A DNA stretch of 64,000 bases from Pseudomonas paralactis (GTDB lineage: Bacteria > Pseudomonadota > Gammaproteobacteria > Pseudomonadales > Pseudomonadaceae), in contig NZ_JYLN01000001.1 in the NCBI RefSeq assembly GCF_001439735.1, positions 558,001 to 622,000 on the forward strand, in the 5' to 3' direction. Below the pieces are notes generated by a model that saw only the letters and a list, made by a program, of their open reading frames with translations, was not told the origin of the DNA and searched no databases. Shown in pieces: positions 55,247 through 64,000 of the stretch. The position numbers and the translations under genes are program-made. Positions within the stretch are counted from its first letter, which is position 1, and each line of letters begins with the position of its first letter.

Positions 55247-56439
55247 TGCATTTCGATGCGATTGACCGCGTACCCGGCGACCCGATCCTCGGGCTGATGG
55301 ACCTGTACGCCCAGGATACCAACCCGAACAAGTTCGATCTGGGCGTGGGCGTCTACAAGGACGACCAGGGCCTGACGCCGATTCCCCACTCGGTGAAACT
55401 GGCGGAACAGCGCCTGGTCGACACCCAAGTGACCAAAACCTACATCGGCGGCCATGGCGACGCAGCCTTCGGTGCGCTGATCAGCGAGCTGGTGCTCGGC
55501 GCCGACTCTAGCTTGCTGCGCGATCGCCGTGCCGGCGCCACGCAAACTCCAGGCGGCACCGGCGCCTTGCGCTTGAGTGCCGACTTCATTGCCCAGAACC
55601 TGCCTGGTCGCGGCGTGTGGCTGAGCAACCCGACGTGGCCGATCCACGAAACCATCTTCGCCAAGGCCGGGCTCAAAGTCAGTCATTACCCTTACGTGGG
55701 CAGCGACAACCGGCTGGATGTAGCGGCGATGCTGGCGACTCTGTCCACGGTGCCCAAGGGTGACGTGGTGCTGTTGCACGCCTGCTGCCACAACCCGACC
55801 GGCTTCGACCTGTCCCAGGATGACTGGCGCCAAGTGTTGCAGATTGTGCGTGAACGCCAACTGCTGCCGTTGATCGACTTCGCCTACCAGGGCTTTGGCG
55901 ATGGCCTGGAGCAGGACGCGTGGGCGGTGCGGCTGTTTGCCGCCGAGTTGCCGGAAGTGCTGGTCACCAGTTCCTGCTCGAAGAACTTCGGTCTGTACCG
56001 CGACCGGGTCGGCGCATTGATTGTGTGTGCGGCGGACGCGAATAAGCTCACCGATGTGCGCAGCCAACTGGCGAACATCGCCCGCAACCTGTGGTCGACA
56101 CCGCCGGATCATGGCGCTGCCGTGGTGGCGACTATCCTCGGTGATGCACAGCTGAAAAAGTTCTGGAGCGAGGAAGTCGAAGCCATGCGCTCGCGGATCG
56201 CGCAGTTGCGCTCCGGGTTGGTGGAAGCCCTGGCGCCCCATGGCCTGGCCGAGAAGTTTGCCCATATTGGCGCGCAGCGCGGGATGTTTTCCTATACCGG
56301 TTTGAGTGCCGAGCAGGTCAAGCAACTGCGCGAGAAACACAGCGTGTATATGGTCAGTTCAGGCCGGGCCAACGTGGCCGGGGTTGATGCGACACGTTTG
56401 ACGCTGCTGGCCCAAGCCATCGCCGACGTTTCCAACTGA
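55246..56439 (+). CDS. phhC: aromatic amino acid aminotransferase PhhC
   Basis: This PLP enzyme transaminates tyrosine or phenylalanine to the keto acid, the step after PhhA. The 397-residue protein has the PLP lysine Lys246 (SSCSKNFGLYRDRVG), and conserved HNPTG and FDLGVGVYKDD motifs of the aspartate/aromatic aminotransferase group Ia. The ATG overlaps the phhB stop (TAATG). Sequence alone does not rule out activity on aspartate. Confidence 0.94.
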   Translation: MHFDAIDRVPGDPILGLMDLYAQDTNPNKFDLGVGVYKDDQGLTPIPHSVKLAEQRLVDTQVTKTYIGGHGDAAFGALISELVLGADSSLLRDRRAGATQTPGGTGALRLSADFIAQNLPGRGVWLSNPTWPIHETIFAKAGLKVSHYPYVGSDNRLDVAAMLATLSTVPKGDVVLLHACCHNPTGFDLSQDDWRQVLQIVRERQLLPLIDFAYQGFGDGLEQDAWAVRLFAAELPEVLVTSSCSKNFGLYRDRVGALIVCAADANKLTDVRSQLANIARNLWSTPPDHGAAVVATILGDAQLKKFWSEEVEAMRSRIAQLRSGLVEALAPHGLAEKFAHIGAQRGMFSYTGLSAEQVKQLREKHSVYMVSSGRANVAGVDATRLTLLAQAIADVSN

Positions 56440-56453
56440 AAACCCCGGGACCC

Positions 56454-56490
56454 AATGTGGGAGGGGGCAAGCCCCCTCCCACATTTTTAA
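56454..56490. terminator. compact REP hairpin acting as terminator after phhC
   Basis: A perfect 15-bp stem (AATGTGGGAGGGGGC and complement) with a two-base loop is followed by five T residues on the plus strand, 15 bases after the phhC stop. Its arms are REP sequence of the GAGGGGGC type without the usual 50-base spacer. The neighbouring gene on the other side is convergent. Confidence 0.85.
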
Positions 56491-56502
56491 CCGAGTTGGT
56501 TT

Positions 56503-57312
56503 TTAGCCCGTGACCATTTCAGCCTTGAGCTGCGCCTCCCGGGCCTGCGCATCCGCCAACCGATACAACTCGATATGCCCATCCCAGTGCTCGATCAACG
56601 CCGTGCACGACTCCACCCAATCCCCGCAGTTGAGGTAATCCACCTCGCCCACCTTGCGAATCTCGGCATGGTGGATATGCCCGCAGACCACCCCATGCAG
56701 TTCGCGCCGGGTCACTTCGTGGGCAATGGCTTCTTCGAAATCGCTGATAAAGCTCACAGCGGTTTTAACCTTGTGCTTCAGGTACGCCGACAGCGACCAG
56801 TAGCCATAGCCATAGCGTGCACGCCAATGATTGAGCCAGCGGTTGAGGGTGAGGGTGAATTCGTAGGCCGAGTCGCCGAGGAACGCCAGCCAGCGGTGAT
56901 AGCGTGTGATCACATCAAACTGGTCGCCATGGATCACCAGCAGGTGGCGGCCATCGGCGGTGACGTGCACGGCTTCATCCACCAACTGGATATTGCCCAG
57001 GATCAGCTTGGAGTAGCGCCGTAAAAATTCATCATGGTTGCCGGTGACGTAGATCACCTCAGTGCCGCGCTTGGCCATGGTCAGCAGTCGACGGATCACA
57101 TTGGTATGGGCCTGTGGCCAATACATACCCCCGCGCATTTTCCAGCCGTCGATAATATCGCCCACCAGGTAGACCTTGTCGGCGTGGTAACCCTTGAGAA
57201 ACCGCGACAAATGTTCGGCCTGGCAATCCCGAGTGCCCAAGTGCACGTCGGAAATCCACAGGGTTCGCACCCGTTGCTTGCGGCTGGGCTTGGTGAACTC
57301 GGCACGGGTCAT
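56503..57312 (-). CDS. LpxH-like metallophosphoesterase (UDP-2,3-diacylglucosamine diphosphatase family)
   Basis: The 269-residue cytoplasmic protein is a calcineurin-type phosphatase with metal ligands in SDVHLG (Asp22, His24), VGDIIDGW (Asp52) and GNHDEF (Asn92, His93), plus CGHIHHAEI near the C-terminus. This pattern is that of COG2908, which includes LpxH and less-studied homologues. It lacks lipid A genes nearby, so it may be a paralogue rather than the essential LpxH. The ATG at 57312 is six bases from GAGGG. Confidence 0.85.
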   Translation of the reverse strand: MTRAEFTKPSRKQRVRTLWISDVHLGTRDCQAEHLSRFLKGYHADKVYLVGDIIDGWKMRGGMYWPQAHTNVIRRLLTMAKRGTEVIYVTGNHDEFLRRYSKLILGNIQLVDEAVHVTADGRHLLVIHGDQFDVITRYHRWLAFLGDSAYEFTLTLNRWLNHWRARYGYGYWSLSAYLKHKVKTAVSFISDFEEAIAHEVTRRELHGVVCGHIHHAEIRKVGEVDYLNCGDWVESCTALIEHWDGHIELYRLADAQAREAQLKAEMVTG

Positions 57313-57449
57313 GGGCATCCCTCGACGCTGTTTTGGCGAGCTTGCGCCTTGGCGATTAATAGCCCATGACAAGCGTGCGTCAGTCTGATGACAGCGCTCG
57401 TCGCTCGCCAAGCGTTGTAGACTGACAGCTTGCCGCCCTGGAGACCGCG

Positions 57450-58199
57450 ATGAGCCCGACCCTCACGCTACGCCACTATCTCGAAGCACCCATTGCCCAC
57501 AGCCATGACCATGCGCAGTTGATGTTCGGCCTGTCCGGGCACCTGGACCTGGAAGTGGATGGCCGTGGCAGCCAGGTGCGCGAAAGCAGCGTGATGGTGC
57601 TGCCCTTCTCCACCCATCATGCCTGCATCAGCCGCGATGGCAGCCGCTGCCTGGTGCTGGATGTACCGACTGAGCACTGGGTGGTGCAATCCTTGGGCGA
57701 ACATGCCGACGCCTGCCGCCGCTTGCTCGACCAACCCGCGCACCTGGCGCTGGATGCCCGGCAACACCAACTGGTGGAGTGGCTGGCACAAAGCCCGGTG
57801 CACGACCCGCTGATCGTCCAGCAAGGCGCTGTGTTGTTACTGGCCAGCCTCAACCACCCTCAGGCCCAACCGCTGCCTGGCCTGCGCCTGCCTTATGCTG
57901 CGTTCAATACCCATATCGAGCGCCATGCGGCGCGTCCGCTCCAGGTGGCCGACCTGGCACGGATTGCCGATTTGTCCGTGCCGCGCCTGCATGCCCGGTT
58001 TATGGCTGAATGCGGACAGACGCCGATGGACTATCTACGCAATCGTCGCTTGCACATGGCGCTCAGGCTGTTACGCGAAACCTCCCTGCCCATCGGCGAG
58101 ATTGCCGAGCGCGTCGGCTACGCCTCGCAAAGTGCATTTTGCGCGGCCATGCTACGGTTTTTTGGCGCCTCGCCTGGGGCGTTGCGTCGAGCGGACTAG
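57450..58199 (+). CDS. AraC-family transcriptional regulator
   Basis: The 249-residue protein has an N-terminal cupin-like sensor region (about 10-90, with HSHDHAQLMFGLSGHLDLEV) and a C-terminal AraC DNA-binding domain (about 155-245, with DLARIADLSVPRLHARFM and EIAERVGYASQSAFCAAML). It is divergent from the phosphoesterase gene and lies just upstream of the EamA transporter gene on the same strand, which may be its target. The effector is unknown. Confidence 0.92.
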   Translation: MSPTLTLRHYLEAPIAHSHDHAQLMFGLSGHLDLEVDGRGSQVRESSVMVLPFSTHHACISRDGSRCLVLDVPTEHWVVQSLGEHADACRRLLDQPAHLALDARQHQLVEWLAQSPVHDPLIVQQGAVLLLASLNHPQAQPLPGLRLPYAAFNTHIERHAARPLQVADLARIADLSVPRLHARFMAECGQTPMDYLRNRRLHMALRLLRETSLPIGEIAERVGYASQSAFCAAMLRFFGASPGALRRAD

Positions 58200-58299
58200 C
58201 AAGAGTCTTGCGCTAAAAATCACCCCACTCTCGACAGACGCCCACCCGCCAACCCTCTAGACTGCGAGGCTGTCACCCCCTGTTGGATCAAGGAACGCA

Positions 58300-59175
58300 A
58301 TGACTCCCCGCTCAGCCCTTGGCGCCCTGCATATCGGCGCATTGATGTTTGGCCTCACTGGCGTATTCGGCAAGCTGGCGGCGGCCTCCCCCGCCATCAT
58401 CGTATTTGGCCGGGCGGCGTTTGCCGTGCTGGCGCTGGCGGTGTTTGCGCGCTTTGCCAGCAATGCTCCGTGGAAGAGGCTGGAGATGCGCGACTGGCGC
58501 CGGCTGCTGGTCAGCGGTGTGTTGTTGGCCGCCCATTGGGTGACGTTCTTTATCGCCGTCAAAGTCGCCGGTGTGGCCGTGGCGACCCTGGGGTTCACCG
58601 CGTTTCCGGCCTTTACGGTGATCCTTGAGGGGCTGATCTTCCGCGAGCGCATTCGCGCCAATGAAGTACTGCTGGTGGTGCTGGTCACCGTTGGCCTGGT
58701 GCTGGTGACCCCGGACTTCAATCTCGCCAGCGAAGCCACAAGCGGGCTGCTGTGGGGCATTGCTTCGGGGCTGTTGTTCTCGTTGTTGTCGCTGAACAAT
58801 CGCGCCAGTTCCGGGCGCATTCCGGCGGTACAGGCCGCCCTTTGCCAGAACGTCGTGGTCGCCGCGTGCCTGCTGCCGGTGGCCGCGCCGGGGCTGGCGG
58901 ATGTGCGTGCAATCGACTGGCTGTGGATCGGGCTGCTGGGAGTGTTTTGTACTGGCCTGGCCCACAGCCTGTTCGTCGCCAGCCTCGCCGTGATCAAGGC
59001 GCGCACCGCCTCGGTGGTGTTTGCCATGGAACCGGTCTACGGCATTACCTTGGCCTGGCTGTTGTTTGCCGAAACCCCAACCTTGCGCATGTTGCTGGGC
59101 GGCGCCTTGATCATCGTCGCCATCGTACTCTCCGGCCTGATGGGCAGCCCAGCCAGGCCAAGCAACCAGCAGTAG
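58300..59175 (+). CDS. EamA/DMT-family inner-membrane transporter
   Basis: The 291-residue protein has ten predicted membrane helices arranged as two EamA repeats (about 6-135 and 150-282), the second with the typical VVFAMEPVYGITLAWLLFAE. Such proteins export amino acids, nucleosides or other metabolites. It lies 100 bp after an AraC-type regulator and may be controlled by it. The substrate cannot be predicted. Confidence 0.92.
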   Translation: MTPRSALGALHIGALMFGLTGVFGKLAAASPAIIVFGRAAFAVLALAVFARFASNAPWKRLEMRDWRRLLVSGVLLAAHWVTFFIAVKVAGVAVATLGFTAFPAFTVILEGLIFRERIRANEVLLVVLVTVGLVLVTPDFNLASEATSGLLWGIASGLLFSLLSLNNRASSGRIPAVQAALCQNVVVAACLLPVAAPGLADVRAIDWLWIGLLGVFCTGLAHSLFVASLAVIKARTASVVFAMEPVYGITLAWLLFAETPTLRMLLGGALIIVAIVLSGLMGSPARPSNQQ

Positions 59176-59182
59176 TCTGACC

Positions 59183-59470
59183 TTACGCGGTACGGTCGTT
59201 ATGCCCCAGATCGCGCTGCGGATCGATCTGGTCGCGCACTCGCTGCTTAAGCACCTTGGCCTCGGGAAAACCACCATCCGCCTTACGCTCCCAGATCTGC
59301 ACACCATCACAGGTGATGCGAAAGGCGCCACCGGTGGACGGTTCCAGCGCCACGCGCCCCAGGTCATCGGCAAACGTACTGAGTAACTCCTGGGCCAGCC
59401 ACGCGGCGCGCAGCAACCACTGGCATTGGGTGCAATAGGTGATAACGATCTCGGGTTTGCTTGCGGACAT
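59183..59470 (-). CDS. SelT/SelW/SelH-type (Rdx) thioredoxin-fold protein
   Basis: The 95-residue protein has the fold start VITYCTQCQWLLRAAWLAQE with a CxxC redox motif (Cys13, Cys16) and the family TGGAFRITCDG segment. It is a bacterial cysteine homologue of selenoproteins W/T/H, probably redox-active in the cytoplasm. It is convergent with the transporter gene and divergent from plpD. Confidence 0.92.
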   Translation of the reverse strand: MSASKPEIVITYCTQCQWLLRAAWLAQELLSTFADDLGRVALEPSTGGAFRITCDGVQIWERKADGGFPEAKVLKQRVRDQIDPQRDLGHNDRTA

Positions 59471-59551
59471 GATTTGAGAGGTTCCTGACGTTACGGGCTC
59501 GGCGGATCGAGTGGCTATAATAGCGGCCTTTATCGCCCAGCCTTGAGATTG

Positions 59552-61744
59552 ATGATGCGCCGCCTGCTGTCTTGCCTGTTCCTGTGCTTAGTCCCCCTGC
59601 TTGCCGACGCCCTGGAAGCGCCCCGCCCCAAGATCGGCCTGGTGTTGTCCGGCGGTGCCGCCCGTGGCCTGGCGCATATCGGCGTGCTCAAGGCGCTTGA
59701 GGAACAGGGTATCCATATCGATGCGATTGCCGGCACCAGCATGGGTGCGGTGATTGGCGGGCTGTACGCATCGGGCTACAAGATCGACGAGCTGGAGAAG
59801 CTGGCGCTGGGCATTGATTGGCAACAGGCGCTTTCGGACGCACCGCCGCGGGAGGACGTACCGTTCCGGCGCAAACAGGATGACCGGGATTTTTTGGTCA
59901 AGCAGAAACTCAGTTTTCGCGACGACGGCAGCCTGGGCCTGCCACTGGGCGTGATCCAGGGCCAGAACCTGGCGCTGTTGCTGGAAAGCATGTTTGCCCA
60001 CAGCAGCAACACCCGTAACTTCGACAAGCTGCCGATCCCCTTCCGCGCCGTGGCCACCGACATCACCACCGGCGAAAAAGTCGTGTTCAGCAAGGGCCAC
60101 CTGCCCCAGGTGATACGCGCCAGCATGTCGATCCCCGCCGTGTTCGCCCCGGTGGAGCTGGACGGTCGCCTGCTGGTTGACGGCGGCATGACTGACAACA
60201 TCCCGTTGGACGTGGCACGGGAGATGGGCGTCGATATTGCCATCGTGGTCGACATCGGCACCCCGCTGCGCTCGCGCAAGCAATTGGCAACTGTGGTGGA
60301 CGTGCTCAACCAGTCCATCACCCTGATGACCCGGCGCAATTCCGAGGAGCAACTCAAGGCCCTGAACCCCAAGGATGTGCTGATCCAGCCGCCTCTGGCC
60401 GCCTATGGCGTGACCGACTTCGGCCGCGCCAAAGACATGATCGACGCCGGTTACCGCGCCACCCGTGCCCTCGACGTGCGCCTGGCGAACCTGCGCCCTG
60501 TCGAGCCTATTGACGCGCAACTGGTGGCTGCACGCACCCCGGGCGAGCGCACCCCGGTAATCACCGCCATCAAGGTGGAGAACGACTCCAAAGTCAGCGA
60601 CGACGTGATCCGCTATTACATTCGCCAGGGGTTGGCCGAACCGCTGAACCTGGGGCGTCTGCAGTCGGACATGGGCACCCTGTACGGCCTGGATTACTTC
60701 GAGCAGGTGCAATACCGCGTGGTCAAAAAGGGCCAGGACAATACCCTGGTGATCAGCGCACGGGGCAAGCGCAGCGGCACCGACTACCTGCGCCTGGGCT
60801 TGAACCTGTCGGATGACATGCGCGGCGACAGCGCCTTCAACCTTGGTGCCAGCTATCGCGTGAACGGCATCAACCGCCTCGGCGCGGAGTGGCTGACGCG
60901 GGTGCAGATCGGTGATCGACAGGAGCTGTACAGCGAGTTCTACCAGCCGATGGACACCGGCTCTCGCTACTTCGTCGCGCCTTATATCAGAGCCGAGGCG
61001 CAGAACGTCGAGCTGATCCTGGACAACGATCCCATCTCAGAATATCGCCTGGAGCGCTATGGCTTCGGCTTGAACGTTGGACGCCAGATCGGCAACAGCG
61101 GCGAAATCCGCTTCGGCGTAGGTGAGGCGTGGGGCAAGGCGGATGTGCGTATCGGCGAGCGCGACCAGCCGAGCGTGAGTTTCAGCGAAGGCTTCTATGA
61201 GCTTAAGTATTCCTTCGACTCCCTCGACAACGTCTACTTTCCGCACAGCGGTGAGGACATCGGCCTGGCCTTTCGCGAGTTCGAACCTGGCCTGGGTTCG
61301 GACCAGCGCTACCGTCAGTGGGAGTTCAAACTGGACAAGGCCATGAGCCATGGCCCGGACACCCTGATACTCGGCGGACGTTATGGACGCACGCTGGATA
61401 ATTCGGATGTGGTGATTTCCAGCTTCCTGCTGGGCGGGGCGCGGCAATTGTCGGGCTTTCGTCAGGATGCAATTTCAGGCCAGAACATTAGCCTGATGCG
61501 TGCGGTGTACTTCCGCCGGCTGACCCCGCGCTCGTACCTGCCGCTGGACTTCCCGTTGTACCTGGGCGCCTCACTGGAACGGGGCCGGGCGTGGAACAAC
61601 GACAATGAGTTCGACAGCGGCTATATCAACGCCGCGAGTATCTTCCTGGGGTTTGATACGCCACTGGGGCCACTGAATTTCAGCTATGGGTTCAATGACG
61701 ATAATCAGAAGGCCGTGTACTTGAACCTGGGACAGACGTTCTAA
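59552..61744 (+). CDS. plpD: patatin-like phospholipase autotransporter, PlpD family (type Vd)
   Basis: The 730-residue precursor has a signal peptide (about 1-21), a patatin domain with oxyanion region SGGAARGLAHIG, catalytic Ser63 in GTSMG and Asp210 in VDGGMTDN, a POTRA-like domain (about 320-390), and a C-terminal 16-strand-type barrel ending in ...LGQTF. It should anchor in the outer membrane with a lipase domain that may be released. The ATG at 59552 is used; an upstream TTG at 59543 lacks a good ribosome site. Confidence 0.93.
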   Translation: MMRRLLSCLFLCLVPLLADALEAPRPKIGLVLSGGAARGLAHIGVLKALEEQGIHIDAIAGTSMGAVIGGLYASGYKIDELEKLALGIDWQQALSDAPPREDVPFRRKQDDRDFLVKQKLSFRDDGSLGLPLGVIQGQNLALLLESMFAHSSNTRNFDKLPIPFRAVATDITTGEKVVFSKGHLPQVIRASMSIPAVFAPVELDGRLLVDGGMTDNIPLDVAREMGVDIAIVVDIGTPLRSRKQLATVVDVLNQSITLMTRRNSEEQLKALNPKDVLIQPPLAAYGVTDFGRAKDMIDAGYRATRALDVRLANLRPVEPIDAQLVAARTPGERTPVITAIKVENDSKVSDDVIRYYIRQGLAEPLNLGRLQSDMGTLYGLDYFEQVQYRVVKKGQDNTLVISARGKRSGTDYLRLGLNLSDDMRGDSAFNLGASYRVNGINRLGAEWLTRVQIGDRQELYSEFYQPMDTGSRYFVAPYIRAEAQNVELILDNDPISEYRLERYGFGLNVGRQIGNSGEIRFGVGEAWGKADVRIGERDQPSVSFSEGFYELKYSFDSLDNVYFPHSGEDIGLAFREFEPGLGSDQRYRQWEFKLDKAMSHGPDTLILGGRYGRTLDNSDVVISSFLLGGARQLSGFRQDAISGQNISLMRAVYFRRLTPRSYLPLDFPLYLGASLERGRAWNNDNEFDSGYINAASIFLGFDTPLGPLNFSYGFNDDNQKAVYLNLGQTF

Positions 61745-61765
61745 GAAGCCGAACACTAAACCCAA

Positions 61766-61855
61766 TGTGGCAGCTGGCTTGCCTGCGATAGCGGTGCGTC
61801 AGTCAGCTAATCACTTGACTGAATGTCCGTCATCGCAGGCAAGCCAGCTCCCACA
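61766..61855. repeat. REPIN after plpD
   Basis: Inverted REP arms of the GAGCTGGCTTGCCTGCGAT type, with a single base change in the left arm (TGTGGCAG), lie between the convergent plpD and marR-like genes. Confidence 0.9.
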
Positions 61856-61864
61856 TTATTTAGA

Positions 61865-62299
61865 TCAGGACTTTTCCAGGTTCGCCAGGATGTGCTCATG
61901 CACACGCATGCACACCCTCAGGTCTTCCTCATTCACGCCCACGAACAACTCATGGCGCAACGCCGTAGCGATGGTCTCAATCTGATCGATCAGCGGTTGA
62001 GCGGTATCACACAACAAGATGCGTTTGGCCCGGCGGTCTTCCACCACGGCTTGGCGTTGCACCAGGCCCTGGCCTTCCAGGCTGTCGAGCAGACGTGCCA
62101 GGGTCGGCCCTTCGACGCCGACACTTTGTGCCAGTTCTCGCTGGGTAGGTGCCTCGACAAAACGGGCCAGATGCAGCAATACCAGCCAGCGCGCCTGGGA
62201 CAGGCCCAGGCCCGCCAAACGGCGATCCAGCTCGGCGCGCCAACCTCGGGACATTTGCGCCAACTGCATGCCAAAACGGTGTTGATCGGTTAACGGCAT
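61865..62299 (-). CDS. MarR-family transcriptional regulator
   Basis: The 144-residue protein has the winged-helix core (TQRELAQSVGVEGPTLARLL and the wing VVEDRRAKRILL) flanked by dimerisation helices. It resembles the SlyA/MarR subgroup. A perfect palindrome, CTAATTATTAG, lies about 40 bp upstream of its start and may be its own operator. No obvious target gene is next to it. Confidence 0.92.
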   Translation of the reverse strand: MPLTDQHRFGMQLAQMSRGWRAELDRRLAGLGLSQARWLVLLHLARFVEAPTQRELAQSVGVEGPTLARLLDSLEGQGLVQRQAVVEDRRAKRILLCDTAQPLIDQIETIATALRHELFVGVNEEDLRVCMRVHEHILANLEKS

Positions 62300-62335
62300 A
62301 AAAAACTCATGTTTAAGACTGAAAATAAAATGTGG

Positions 62336-62346
62336 CTAATTATTAG
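62336..62346. promoter_or_regulatory. palindrome CTAATTATTAG upstream of the MarR-family gene
   Basis: This 11-bp perfect inverted repeat lies in the AT-rich gap between the MarR-like gene and recQ. MarR-family proteins typically bind such short AT-rich palindromes in their own promoters. The remaining 120-base gap shows no further gene. Confidence 0.5.
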
Positions 62347-62420
62347 TCAGCTAAGCATGAGCCATGCCAGTAGGCAAGGCCCGGTATGTACTGATTCGTT
62401 ACATTGTCGTAATTGCCACA

Positions 62421-64000
62421 CTAAATTTCGAATTCCGACTGCAAAGCGGCACGCACGCAGTACAAAACACCCTCGGGAACACGCCCGGTGAACAACGGGG
62501 CGATCTCCACCACAGGTGGCAATTCGCCTTCTCCGTCAAGGAAGGCGTCCTGGATTTCGCCGAGTAAATCCTCAGGCAAATCAAGGGCCTGCTCCAGCGA
62601 CAACTGTTGTTTGCCAACGGCTTCGGCAAGCAGCGTATACACGTTTTTTTCCGAGCATTGCAGCTGGCCGGCGATCTGGATCGGGGTCATGCCGGCGCGG
62701 GCCAGGCTGATCAGTTCGTGGCGTATATCGGCAATCTCTTTCGGCGCTTCTGCCTGGCCGCCGAGTACTTCGAGGAAGGCCTGGCCGTAGCGCTCCAGCT
62801 TGCGCGCACCCACGCCACTGACCCGAGCCATCTCGGCCATGGTGGTCGGTTGCTCGCGCAGCATTTCCAGCAAGGTGGAGTCGGGGAAGATAACGTAGGG
62901 CGGCACGCTGTGTTCCTGCGCCAGTTTGCGTCGCAGGGTGCGCAACGCCTCCCACTGCTCGCGCTCCTCGCCCCGTACGAGCTGGCTGGCCTGGCTGGTG
63001 CTGCTGCTCTTGGCGGTGGTCTGCGGCTTGAGGTCGCGGCGCAGTTCCAGGCTAACTTCACCCTTGAGCAATGGCCGGCAACTGTCGTTCAGGCGCAGCC
63101 CGCCATAGCCTTCGATATCAATGTCGACGAGGCCACGGGCAACCATCTGACGGAACAGCGAACGCCATTCGCCTTCGGCACGGGCCTTGCCGACACCGTA
63201 GACCGACAATTTCTCGTGGCCGAAGCTGCGCACTTTTTCGTTGTCCTTGCCGAGCAACACATCCACCAGATGACCCACGCCGTAGCGCTGGCCGGTGCGA
63301 TAGATCGTCGACAATGCCTGACGAGCCGGCTCGGTCGCGTCCCAGGTTTGCACGCCATCCATGCAGTTATCGCAGTGGCCGCAAGGTTGCGGCATATCTT
63401 CGTCGAAATACGCCAGCAGCGTCTGACGGCGGCAGCGGGTTTCTTCGCACAACGAAAGCATGGCGTCGAGCTTGTGCTGCTCCAGACGCTTGTGGCGCTC
63501 GTCCCCTTCGGAGTTCTGCAGCATCTGCTTGAGCATCACCACGTCCTGCAGGCCGTAGACCATCCAGGCATCCGCCGGCAAGCCATCACGGCCGGCACGA
63601 CCGGTTTCCTGGTAGTAAGCCTCAAGGGACTTGGGCAGATCCATGTGCGCCACGAAACGCACGTTGGATTTGTCGATACCCATGCCGAAGGCAATGGTCG
63701 CCACCATGATCAGGCCTTCCTCGTTCAGGAAGCGTTTCTGGTGCGCAGAGCGCGTTTCATTGGGCAGGCCGGCGTGGTAAGGCAGCGCCGGGTAGCCTTG
63801 CTCGCACAGGAACGCGGCGACTTCATCGACCTTCTTGCGTGACAGGCAGTAGACAATACCCGCATCGCTGCGCCGCTCGGAGAGGAACGCGAGCAACTGC
63901 TTGCGTGGCTGCTCCTTGGGCACGATGCGGTAGAAGATATTCGGCCGGTCAAAGCTGGACAGGAAACGCTCGGCGTTCTGCAAGTGCAGGCGCTCGACGA
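62421..64000 (-). CDS. recQ: ATP-dependent DNA helicase RecQ, N-terminus cut by window edge
   Basis: RecQ unwinds DNA 3-prime to 5-prime in recombination repair. The visible 525 residues hold the second helicase domain ([46 protein letters not shown]), the four-cysteine zinc region (CEETRCRR... CGHCDNC), the winged RQC domain, an HRDC domain (about [18 protein letters not shown]) and a further C-terminal domain. The Walker A domain lies beyond the window. The full protein should be near 700 residues. The gene appears intact in what is visible. Confidence 0.96.
   Translation of the reverse strand, partial: VERLHLQNAERFLSSFDRPNIFYRIVPKEQPRKQLLAFLSERRSDAGIVYCLSRKKVDEVAAFLCEQGYPALPYHAGLPNETRSAHQKRFLNEEGLIMVATIAFGMGIDKSNVRFVAHMDLPKSLEAYYQETGRAGRDGLPADAWMVYGLQDVVMLKQMLQNSEGDERHKRLEQHKLDAMLSLCEETRCRRQTLLAYFDEDMPQPCGHCDNCMDGVQTWDATEPARQALSTIYRTGQRYGVGHLVDVLLGKDNEKVRSFGHEKLSVYGVGKARAEGEWRSLFRQMVARGLVDIDIEGYGGLRLNDSCRPLLKGEVSLELRRDLKPQTTAKSSSTSQASQLVRGEEREQWEALRTLRRKLAQEHSVPPYVIFPDSTLLEMLREQPTTMAEMARVSGVGARKLERYGQAFLEVLGGQAEAPKEIADIRHELISLARAGMTPIQIAGQLQCSEKNVYTLLAEAVGKQQLSLEQALDLPEDLLGEIQDAFLDGEGELPPVVEIAPLFTGRVPEGVLYCVRAALQSEFEI

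Noticed and set aside
58312..59373. A 353-residue minus-strand frame opposite the EamA transporter
   Set aside because: It is antisense to a ten-helix membrane protein, is rich in Gln/His/Arg and resembles no family.

Overview
The window is a chromosomal stretch of a fluorescent Pseudomonas, most likely of the P. fluorescens group. The basis is GC-rich DNA, a full polar-flagellum and chemotaxis regulon in Pseudomonas order (fleQ-fleSR, fleN, flhF, motCD, hsbA-hsbR-hptB), the phhR/phhABC phenylalanine locus, and many paired REP palindromes (REPINs) of the kind common in P. fluorescens genomes.

Layout. Positions 1-51.3 kb are almost entirely minus-strand flagellar genes. In the direction of transcription (right to left) these are flgF-G-H-I-J-K-L; a lone ketoacyl-ACP synthase III gene; fliC-flaG-fliD-fliS-fliT; fleQ; fleS-fleR; fliE-F-G-H-I-J; the HptB output branch hsbA-hsbR-hptB; fliK; fliL-M-N-O-P-Q-R-flhB; an accessory pocket; flhA-flhF-fleN-fliA; cheY-Z-A-B-motC-motD-parC-parP-cheW-DUF2802; and a truncated YegS-type lipid kinase at the left edge. 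Sigma-54 promoter matches precede flgF, fleS, fliE, fliK, fliL and flhA, and a FliA (sigma-28) promoter precedes fliC. This fits the known hierarchy in which FleQ/RpoN drives early genes and FliA drives the filament.

The pocket between flhB and flhA (about 15.2-16.9 kb) is the most unusual part. It holds a small DUF3077-type gene on the plus strand behind a highly structured leader (a three-way junction followed by a hairpin that hides the ribosome binding site). It also holds three divergent cold-shock-domain microprotein genes in tandem, one of them only 58 codons. Two copies of a palindromic 26-bp motif sit in front of the cold-shock transcription units, and REPINs bound the region.

Positions 51.4-52.2 kb are a gene-free, repeat-rich junction. 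Beyond it lie phhR and the divergent phhA-phhB-phhC operon (phenylalanine to tyrosine and onward), an LpxH-like metallophosphatase, an AraC regulator, an EamA transporter, a SelT/W/H-type thioredoxin-like protein, a PlpD-type patatin autotransporter, a MarR regulator and the C-terminal three quarters of RecQ. flgBCDE are not adjacent to flgF, so the repeat-rich junction may mark a rearrangement point.
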